Origin: Anaerolineales bacterium
GTDB taxonomy: Bacteria > Chloroflexota > Anaerolineae > Anaerolineales > DRMV01
DNA: 19,675 nucleotides
Reading direction: 5' to 3'
Assembly: GCA_027044735.1 (NCBI GenBank)
Contig: JALUBW010000032.1
Span: 1-19,675 of the forward strand
Part shown: positions 14,388 through 19,675 of the stretch, piece after piece
Layout: each line of letters opens with the position of its first letter
Position numbering within the stretch: position 1 is the first letter of the stretch
Notes under the pieces: generated by a model
Told to the model about the DNA's origin: nothing
Databases searched by the model: none
What the model saw: only the letters and a program-made list of their open reading frames with translations
Translations under genes and position numbers: made by a program

Positions 14388-15947
14388 TTACCTCCCCAGC
14401 CAGACGCCCCAGGCCAACGCCACCACGGTCAACAGGCTCACCAACGTCACCAGCGCGGCCACGTACTTTCCCAACGCGGCCATAACGTCGCCTTCGCGGC
14501 CGGCCATGCCTGTGGTGCTGGCGCCCACCACCACCTTGGGCGGTGCAAACACCGAAGCCAACGCACCCCCCGCGCTTTGGGCAGCCAAGATGACCGCGGC
14601 GCTGTATCCCAACAAATTGGCGGTGCGCTGCTGCAACGCGGCAAAGATCACGTTGGAATTGGTGTTGCTGCCGGTCATGAACGCGCCAAGAGCACCCACC
14701 CAGGCTGCAAACAAAGGGTAAGCCTGCCCCACAGCGTGCGCCAGCCCCTGTGCCAAGGTTTCGGTCATCCCTGCGTGCTGCATCACCATGGCCATAGCGA
14801 CCATAGAGGTAATGCCCACGCTGGGCCCCATCACCCGCCGCGCGGTGCTGCTTACAATGCGCCGTGCGGCGCCCGGCCGATACCACCCTGCCTGTCGGTA
14901 AAACCCATACGCCACCGCCGAGGCGTAAAACAACACCAACCCCGCGTGGCGGAAGACAGGCAGTTTGCGCCCTAAACCCGCGGGGGTCTGGAACCCGCGC
15001 GCGGTGCTCAGCGCGGGGAAAGGCCACTGAACCACCCACAAGCCTTCCAAAAAATGCCGCACCGGCGCGACAAGTTGCACCACAAGGGTGATGAGCACCA
15101 ACGCCAGATACCCCGAGAGGGCAATCCACAGCGTGGCCGGCGGCACCGGGGGTGCGGAATTCTGATGCGCGGCAGGGGTGCGCTGTTGCTGCCGACGGGC
15201 TAAGAGCACCCCGGCCAACAGCCCGGCCAACCCGCCGCCCAGCGCGCCGATGTTCCAAAGATGATGGGTGGCGAGCAGGTATTGCGTGCCGCCCATGGCG
15301 CCGCCCATGAGCAGCACGGTAGGCCACAACCGCCGTACTGCAGCCCACCCCTCGGCCGCGTGGGCGACCATCAGGCCCACAGCCAAGCCGGCCACGCCTA
15401 ACAAAAACGCGGTGGGCGAAGCCAACACTTCGCCCGGCAGGCCGGTGGCAGCCATTAGCGCCTGAAAGGAGGTGGCCAGCGAGCCAAAACTCACCGCCCA
15501 CGCGTGCCCTACCGAGGGAATCACTACCGCGGCCAACGGCGAAAAGCCCAGCCCGACCAGCAGCGGCGCAATCACGGCCACCGGCACCCCAAAACCGCCT
15601 GCTCCCTGCAAAAATGAAGCAAAAGCCCACCCCAACAACAAGGCTTGCATCCCCCGGTCGTGGGTCAGGCGGGGCAACGTCTGCCCGATAATCTCAATCG
15701 CGCCGGCCTCGTCGGCCACCCGGTACAACAAGAACGCCGCCCACACGATGAGCAACACGTCGAGGCTGAGGAAGAGCGCCTTGGCGTGGGCAAAAGCCAA
15801 CACCCGGGGTCCCGCGCCAAAATAGCCCCAAGCCACGGCCAAAGCGGTCAAATAGCCCGCGCCCCCGGCGCGCGAAGCCCCCCAGCGGCGACCGATCATC
15901 AATGCCAAAATGACCAGAACCGGAAGTGATGCCAGAAAAAACGCCAT
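14388..15947 (-). CDS. L-lactate permease (LctP/LldP) family transporter
   Basis: A 519-residue polytopic membrane protein of the lactate permease family (TC 2.A.14), which imports L-lactate, D-lactate or glycolate with protons; E. coli LldP is 551 residues. Family features include the first-half stretch GFGVPVAVIAPLLVGLGFSP, the SFGSLATSF region, and the second-half GALGAFMTGSNTNSNVIFAA with FAPPKVVVGASTTGMAGREGD. About twelve to fourteen hydrophobic helices are apparent. ATG 15947 begins the hydrophobic MAFFLASLPVLVILALM; the frame is open much further upstream but there it overlaps the response regulator gene. The ribosome site is weak and the regulator stop is only 8 bp away, suggesting coupled translation. 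Substrate within the family is not determined. Confidence 0.9.
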   Translation of the reverse strand: MAFFLASLPVLVILALMIGRRWGASRAGGAGYLTALAVAWGYFGAGPRVLAFAHAKALFLSLDVLLIVWAAFLLYRVADEAGAIEIIGQTLPRLTHDRGMQALLLGWAFASFLQGAGGFGVPVAVIAPLLVGLGFSPLAAVVIPSVGHAWAVSFGSLATSFQALMAATGLPGEVLASPTAFLLGVAGLAVGLMVAHAAEGWAAVRRLWPTVLLMGGAMGGTQYLLATHHLWNIGALGGGLAGLLAGVLLARRQQQRTPAAHQNSAPPVPPATLWIALSGYLALVLITLVVQLVAPVRHFLEGLWVVQWPFPALSTARGFQTPAGLGRKLPVFRHAGLVLFYASAVAYGFYRQAGWYRPGAARRIVSSTARRVMGPSVGITSMVAMAMVMQHAGMTETLAQGLAHAVGQAYPLFAAWVGALGAFMTGSNTNSNVIFAALQQRTANLLGYSAAVILAAQSAGGALASVFAPPKVVVGASTTGMAGREGDVMAALGKYVAALVTLVSLLTVVALAWGVWLGR

Positions 15948-15955
15948 GATCGCTG

Positions 15956-16741
15956 CTACGCGTCCGCCTGCCGGGTTTCTGAAACATCGCCGTCGGCTGC
16001 TGCGGCTTTCTTCTGCTGTTCTTGCTGCCTCCGAAAGTCCACGAACCGGTATCCCACCCCCCGTTCGGTGAGGATGTACTTCGGGTGCGAGGGATCCTCT
16101 TCGATTTTTTGGCGCAGGTAATTGATGTAGAGCCGCACGTAGTGGTATTCGTCGCGGTATTCGTACCCCCACACCCGGCTCAACAATTGCTCATAAGTCA
16201 TCACCCAGCCCGCGTTTTGCACCAAATGGTAAAGCAAGCGGTATTCGGTGGGGCGCAACTTGACCAGTTTGCCGTCGACCCACACCTCGCGGCGGTCGAA
16301 ATCGATTTTCAGGCGGTCGTCCACTTCCACCACGCCGTGCAGCGACCCCCGCACGGCCTCGAAGCGGCGCAATACGGCTTTGATGCGGCTGACCAGTTCG
16401 CGGGTGCTGAAGGGCTTGGTCACGTAGTCGTCCGCACCCAATTCCAGGCCGCGGACGATGTCTTCTTCGGAGCCGCGCGCGGTAAGCATGATCACCGGCA
16501 CGTCGCTGATTTCCCGCAGCGTCTCCAACACTTCGAAGCCGTCCCGATCGGGCATCATCACATCCAGCAGCACCAAATCGGGCAGGCTGTCGCGCACGCG
16601 TTCCAGGGCTTCGCGGCCGTTGCTGGCCTCGACCACCTCAAAGCCGTCGTATTCCAGGTTGAGGCGGATGAAACGGCGCATCCGGTCTTCGTCATCGACG
16701 ACCAAAATACGGTAAGGGCGTTTTTTGTTGCTGACAGGCAT
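15956..16741 (-). CDS. OmpR/PhoB-family response regulator, orphan
   Basis: A 261-residue two-domain regulator. The receiver has Asp16-Asp17 (VVDDED), phosphoacceptor Asp60 ([10 protein letters not shown]), Thr87 (VIMLTARG) and Lys109 (DDYVTKPF). A winged-helix DNA-binding domain follows ([55 protein letters not shown]). A Gln/Lys/Ala-rich tail of about 25 residues extends past the domain. ATG 16741 starts the conserved region; the frame is open upstream to 17203 but that part is antisense or out-of-frame to the 80-aa gene and a repeat. The ribosome site is weak (GAGAG). No histidine kinase is next to it. The adjacent lactate permease 8 bp downstream suggests it is in the same transcript and may control carboxylate uptake. 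Confidence 0.92.
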   Translation of the reverse strand: MPVSNKKRPYRILVVDDEDRMRRFIRLNLEYDGFEVVEASNGREALERVRDSLPDLVLLDVMMPDRDGFEVLETLREISDVPVIMLTARGSEEDIVRGLELGADDYVTKPFSTRELVSRIKAVLRRFEAVRGSLHGVVEVDDRLKIDFDRREVWVDGKLVKLRPTEYRLLYHLVQNAGWVMTYEQLLSRVWGYEYRDEYHYVRLYINYLRQKIEEDPSHPKYILTERGVGYRFVDFRRQQEQQKKAAAADGDVSETRQADA

Positions 16742-16771
16742 GGGGGCTCTCTTTTTTGGGGGGCGGTGTCT

Positions 16772-16953
16772 ATTCGGGTTCAGCCACAAGGGAATAGACC
16801 GCGGATACACGGATGTCTGCGGATTTTTTAGGGCGTCAAGTAGAGGCGAAGCACAGAGGAAATAACGCCTGCCGCCTCCTGTTTCCCGTGCTCTGCAGTC
16901 GGCAGAATCTGCGTAATCTCTGTGGTTTCTCCTTGCCAAGGCAGAACAATGGC
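16772..16953. mobile_element. MITE-like element, copy E, between the 80-aa gene and the response regulator
   Basis: The left end has GGTTCAGCC (16777-16785) followed by ACAAGGGAATAGACCGCGG; the right end is GGCAGAACAATGGC (16940-16953), preceded by TCTGTGGTTTCTCC as in copy B. The ends are worn and the flanks match at only 5 of 8 positions (CGGTGTCT and GGGTTACT), so this is an older insertion. It begins 30 bp upstream of the response regulator start and ends 4 bp from the stop codon of the 80-aa gene, so it probably supplies or replaces the promoter region of the regulator. Confidence 0.65.
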
Positions 16954-16956
16954 GGG

Positions 16957-17199
16957 TTACTCGCGGATAAAGCCGATGATTTCCTCTTCCTCGGGGCCGG
17001 GCATCACCTCGATCAGGGTCACGCGGCTCAAGGGGATGATGATCGTGGTCACTTCGGGTTCCACGTAGTGAATGTCTTTGCCGTCGCGGCGGCGGGGGTT
17101 TTTGATGGTCACCATAGTATCTTGCGGGCTGGGCAAGGCTTCTACCTCGCCGGCGATGGGCTCTTCGTTGGGGATGTGGAGGATGAGGGTGATGGCCAT
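16957..17199 (-). CDS. 80-residue acidic protein, function unknown
   Basis: I do not recognise a named family. The protein reads as a run of short beta strands: [52 protein letters not shown] and EIIGFIRE, with a glutamate-rich stretch before the last strand. The pattern resembles small beta-barrels of the Sm/Hfq or SH3 type, but no specific Sm residues can be claimed. ATG 17199 has GCGAGG 6 nt upstream. It follows the FHA gene by 48 bp and is probably the last gene of that operon. Its good ribosome site, balanced composition and codon usage like its neighbours support a real gene. Confidence 0.75.
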   Translation of the reverse strand: MAITLILHIPNEEPIAGEVEALPSPQDTMVTIKNPRRRDGKDIHYVEPEVTTIIIPLSRVTLIEVMPGPEEEEIIGFIRE

Positions 17200-17247
17200 A
17201 CAAACCTCGCGATAGGTGCAGGGGAAGGGAGTGTCTGAGATGGCGCG

Positions 17248-17760
17248 CTAAGCGCGCGAAGGCTGAGGTACAAAGCGGACACGCAAGAGCATTTTACCCA
17301 ACAAGATCACGCTACCATCGCGCAGAGGGTACGGTTTATGAGGCGATATTTGCACACCGTCGACCTGGGTGCCGTTAGAGGAGCCCAAGTCGGTGATGGT
17401 GAGCAACCCTTGAGGGCTGAAATGAAGGGTAGCATGCAATCGCGAGACGCCCATTTCATACGCGCCATAAGGGCTCAGGTCAATATCAGGGAGCACTGGC
17501 TGGTTGCTGACGGCGCGTCCCAAAGACCATCGCTCGCCCGGGGGTAAGGCAATACGCTGTCCGTCTTGCAAGAACAGCACCACCTGCCGACCGGGCATTC
17601 GCTCCGGCCGAGGCGTGGGTGGGGCTGATGGTGAAGGCGGAGGATACCCGGCGTGCAACGCGCGCGTTTTAGCCAACGCAGCCACCAAAGCGGCCCCACA
17701 GGCCGGACAAAAAAGTGCACCCTCGTAGGTTTCGTGGTCACATGCCGGGCAACGAATCAT
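17248..17760 (-). CDS. Zinc-ribbon plus FHA-domain protein
   Basis: A 170-residue protein. A zinc ribbon is formed by Cys4, Cys7, Cys18 and Cys21 ([19 protein letters not shown]). A Pro/Ser-rich linker (about 38-57) leads to a FHA domain with the phosphothreonine-binding residues Gly81-Arg82, Ser106-Arg107-x-His109 and SSNGT (127-131). FHA domains bind phosphothreonine peptides, so this is a reader of Ser/Thr kinase signalling. Its ATG overlaps the stop of the upstream J-domain/VWA gene (ATGA, 17760-17757), so it is translationally coupled and likely acts in the same complex. No Ser/Thr kinase or phosphatase is in the window. Confidence 0.92.
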   Translation of the reverse strand: MIRCPACDHETYEGALFCPACGAALVAALAKTRALHAGYPPPSPSAPPTPRPERMPGRQVVLFLQDGQRIALPPGERWSLGRAVSNQPVLPDIDLSPYGAYEMGVSRLHATLHFSPQGLLTITDLGSSNGTQVDGVQISPHKPYPLRDGSVILLGKMLLRVRFVPQPSRA

Positions 17761-19259
17761 GACGACCGGTTATCCTCTGCCGGGGTGTGGGGAGTGGGCG
17801 CGGTGACTGCGGGCAACTTAAGGGTGCGGGTGCCAAACTTGATGGCTTTGCGAGCCTGCTCAGGGAGGCGAGCCGTTCGACGCAGACGGCCGGCTTCTTG
17901 CTGCACAGTGCGGGCGAGGTCGGTCGCGCCCGCGGCAAGCAAGTGGGTGGCCAGTTGTTCCAAGCGTCGGGTAGCCTGCGCCACCTGCCCGGCGGCCAAG
18001 TCTTGTTGGGCTTGTTCTTGCAGGCCGTAGAGCACCATGTGTTGTACTGCGCGGCTCACTTGGGGCGGCGGGGGTGGTGTTTGCGCTTTTTGAGCCGTGA
18101 CCGGTAGCGCCCAGGCCAAGGGTCGTGGTGCGCACTTGCCCCCGCCGGGGAGCACGGCTTGCCATTGGCCGGTCAGCAGGGTGATTTCTTCGGCTTGCTG
18201 CACGTTCTCAGGCTGCACCAAAAACTCGAAAACCACCTGCAAAGGCGCGTCTTGAGGCACGTGCCCCAAGAGCAACGGCGTATCGTCGGGGGGCAAGGGC
18301 ATCGGGTCGGGCTGCAGGCGGAAGGCGCGGGTCAATTTTACCCCATCGCCCAACTGCAAGGTCAGGGATACGCTGTCGGCGAAATGCGCGCCCAGGCTGC
18401 GGAAGTGGGTCTCCAGAAAGCGTTCCAGATCGCGCGAAGAGAGGATGAGGTGCGCACTGCCGCCGGTGGTGACGGTCAGGCGGTCTAAGAACGCGTCGTT
18501 CCAATTTTCACCGATGCCCAATCCGTAAATGGTGATGTTGCGAAGTCGCGCTTGGCGGGCTAAGCGTAGGCTGGCGGCTTCGTCACCATAAGTATGGCCG
18601 TCGGTAATGAGCAAAATCTGGTTATGGTAGGCCGAATTGTAAAAGCGCCCCACCTGTTGGTACGCGGTGCGCAACCCTTGGTAAATTTCGGTACCGCCTT
18701 CAGCCTGCATTTGCCGCAAGCGTTGTTGCACTTCGGCCGAAGGCTTACCTCGCCGCGGAGGCACGATTACTTCCGCCCGGTCGGCAAATGTAACCAAAGA
18801 GAAGACGTCATCGTCTTGCAACTCGTCCATCAGCCGGAGCGCTGAGCGTACTACCGCGCGCAGGCGCTCACCGCGCATGGAGGTAGAGCGATCGATGGCC
18901 AGACTCAGGTTGAGGGGGCGACGGGCGATGGGGGCAACTTCGGGGTGCGCGGTGATTGTCCACAGGGCGTAGAGCCATTGGGGTTCGTCGAGGCGCCAAA
19001 GTGCAGGGCGGCTCCACTGCACTTTGGCCTCAAGGGGTCGCCGCGGCAGCGACGCGTCATAAGCCGCGCGGCGTTCAGGATGGCTGAGGGTATGGTAGGC
19101 TTCTTGAATGGCCAAGAAACGCGATTGCGCGTCGGGCGCGGTTGCCACGTCGGGGTGGAACTGGCGTACCAGCCGTCGGTAGGCCGTTTTGATTTGCTGC
19201 AGCGTGGCTTCCCGCGGCAGCCCCAGCAGATCGTAGTAGTCACGGAATTTCTCAGCCAT
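17757..19259 (-). CDS. J-domain and VWA-domain fusion protein
   Basis: A 500-residue protein with an N-terminal J-domain (about 7-70: YYDLLGLPREAT, HPD at 35-37, RRAAYDASL) followed by a VWA domain (about 114-285). The metal-dependent adhesion site is complete: DRSTS (Asp123, Ser125, Ser127), Thr190 in GGTEIYQGL and Asp220 in LLITDGH. A beta-rich middle region and a C-terminal helical part (QHMVLYGLQEQAQQDLAAGQ to KFGTRTL) match VWA proteins of the type found with FHA partners. The J-domain would stimulate an Hsp70; the VWA would hold a partner through a divalent metal. ATG 19259 is set by the domain boundary; no ribosome site lies immediately upstream. No signal peptide, so cytoplasmic. The J-VWA combination is the unusual feature. 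Confidence 0.92.
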   Translation of the reverse strand: MAEKFRDYYDLLGLPREATLQQIKTAYRRLVRQFHPDVATAPDAQSRFLAIQEAYHTLSHPERRAAYDASLPRRPLEAKVQWSRPALWRLDEPQWLYALWTITAHPEVAPIARRPLNLSLAIDRSTSMRGERLRAVVRSALRLMDELQDDDVFSLVTFADRAEVIVPPRRGKPSAEVQQRLRQMQAEGGTEIYQGLRTAYQQVGRFYNSAYHNQILLITDGHTYGDEAASLRLARQARLRNITIYGLGIGENWNDAFLDRLTVTTGGSAHLILSSRDLERFLETHFRSLGAHFADSVSLTLQLGDGVKLTRAFRLQPDPMPLPPDDTPLLLGHVPQDAPLQVVFEFLVQPENVQQAEEITLLTGQWQAVLPGGGKCAPRPLAWALPVTAQKAQTPPPPPQVSRAVQHMVLYGLQEQAQQDLAAGQVAQATRRLEQLATHLLAAGATDLARTVQQEAGRLRRTARLPEQARKAIKFGTRTLKLPAVTAPTPHTPAEDNRSS

Positions 19260-19269
19260 GAGGTTGCTT

Positions 19270-19400
19270 TGAACGACCGCCCCTCTCGGTTGTGATGGGG
19301 TGTGCCCTTGCTGTGTTGTGGCGTTGAGGCACTGAGGGATTGAGAATTTTCCCTCTGCGCCGTCTTTGCGCCGCTCGGCGTTAACGTTAACTTCTTTGAC
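19270..19400. repeat. Degenerate repeat sequence upstream of the J-VWA gene
   Basis: TTCCCTCTGCGCCGTCTTTGCGCC (about 19349-19372) resembles the TCTCTGCGTCTTTGCG units of copies A and C, without recognisable ends. The 5' leader of the J-VWA operon therefore runs through old repeat sequence. Confidence 0.4.
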
Positions 19401-19413
19401 GATTTTGCGTCAA
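19380..19413 (-). promoter_or_regulatory. Cluster of dyads and weak promoter upstream of the J-VWA operon
   Basis: GTTAACGTTAAC (19380-19391) is a perfect 12-bp palindrome, and TTGACG-N6-CGTCAA (19396-19413) is a dyad with perfect 6-bp arms. Read on the minus strand, TTGACG could be a -35 box with TAACGT 18 bp downstream as a weak -10 box, which would give a leader of over 100 nt. This is suggestive only. Confidence 0.35.
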
Positions 19414-19414
19414 C

Positions 19415-19671
19415 GTCATTATTCAGCCTTGAGAAAATCGGCCGCGGATGACGCAAATGGCAACGGATTCCCACGGATTACGACGTCAGGCCGTAAACAA
19501 CGGAAGTGAGCGTGGTGCTTTTCAGCGTTTTTCTCTCAATCTGTGATCATCTGTGAAATAGTATGATAAAGGCAGGGGGCGGGTGCGGCAGGTCGGTAGT
19601 GAAATGGTCCTTTGAGACCGGCACAGAGTGAAGGCCGCCGCACCCGTTTTCAAAACAATCCGAACAGTTAC
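19415..19671. mobile_element. MITE-like element, copy F, near the right window edge
   Basis: The left end GTCATTATTCAGCC (19415-19428) and right end ATCCGAACAGTTAC (19658-19671) are imperfect inverted repeats of the family. The interior has ATCCGCGG/ACGGATTCCCACGGATTAC-type units on the left, AATCTGTGATCATCTGTGAAA in the middle and a branched structured part on the right that is absent from the other copies. The left flank is GCGTCAAC and the right flank visible before the window ends is CAGG, so a duplication is not seen; the two ends may belong to different insertions. Confidence 0.55.
19573..19650 (+). ncRNA. Candidate structured small RNA inside copy F
   Basis: A -10-like TATGAT (19562-19567) precedes a stretch closed by a perfect 10-bp helix, CGGGTGCGGC (19580-19589) with GCCGCACCCG (19637-19646), followed at once by TTTT. 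Inside are a GGTC-N6-GACC hairpin (19606-19619) and a small CAC-AGA-GTG hairpin (19622-19630). The similar strings GTAGTGAAAT and AGAGTGAAGG occur in the joining segments. It is not a tRNA and matches no riboswitch class I know. No -35 box is evident. It could equally be a palindromic end of a repeat. Confidence 0.35.
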
Positions 19672-19675
19672 CAGG

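Noticed and set aside
14380..15630. 416-codon minus-strand frame overlapping the lactate permease
   Set aside because: It is a shifted-frame by-product of the permease gene, Gly/Arg-rich with no transmembrane or domain pattern of its own.
16742..17203. Upstream extension of the response regulator frame
   Set aside because: The extension crosses element E and the 80-aa gene in another frame and shows no domain; ATG 16741 begins the receiver domain.
19580..19646. tRNA gene
   Set aside because: The closed helix suggested an acceptor stem, but there is no T-arm GTTCRANNC, no anticodon arm of the right size and no CCA-adjacent end.

Overview
The window looks like a chromosomal segment of a GC-rich bacterium. 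The best guess is a member of the Chloroflexota (Anaerolineae-like). That guess rests on the gene styles seen together (a very large BTAD/ATPase/TPR regulator, tandem DegV proteins, a VWA + FHA operon, a large GT-C membrane glycosyltransferase) and on intergenic ACAGA/ATCCGTGG-type repeats; no rRNA or other phylogenetic marker is present. Most genes are on the minus strand.

Layout from left to right: the C-terminal end of an M42 metallopeptidase (+); a repeat block; a minus-strand operon of an Rrf2/NsrR-like Fe-S regulator, cydA and cydB (cytochrome bd oxidase), with a recognisable promoter/operator and a terminator; a 173-bp MITE-like element; a 1165-residue BTAD/STAND-type regulator (+); a four-helix membrane protein converging on it with a 57-bp tail overlap, preceded by a polytopic GT39-like glycosyltransferase (-); a 387-bp MITE-like element; pyrimidine-nucleoside phosphorylase (+) ending at a strong hairpin; two tandem DegV proteins (-); a composite repeat; a minus-strand series comprising J-domain/VWA protein, zinc-ribbon/FHA protein and an 80-aa acidic protein, then (past another element) an orphan OmpR-type response regulator, an L-lactate permease-family transporter and a 59-aa membrane peptide.

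The most striking result is the intergenic repeat family. Copies share about 14-bp terminal inverted repeats (consensus GTAACTGTTCAGCC). Two copies are bounded by perfect 8-bp direct repeats: GGCAGATT at 3650-3657/3831-3838 and CTCGCGCC at 10118-10125/10513-10520. These are the hallmarks of transposition, so the family is best read as a non-autonomous MITE-like element. GTAA-type ends with 8-bp duplications are like those known for IS66-family elements, but no transposase is in the window. One copy supplies the stop codon of the 59-aa gene. The right-hand copy contains a promoter-like box followed by a 10-bp-closed branched structure and a T tract that could be a small RNA.

Functionally, the cyd operon points to micro-oxic respiration under Fe-S/NO/redox control. 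The J-VWA and FHA genes are translationally coupled (ATGA overlap) and suggest a chaperone/phosphopeptide-linked assembly whose partner is unknown.
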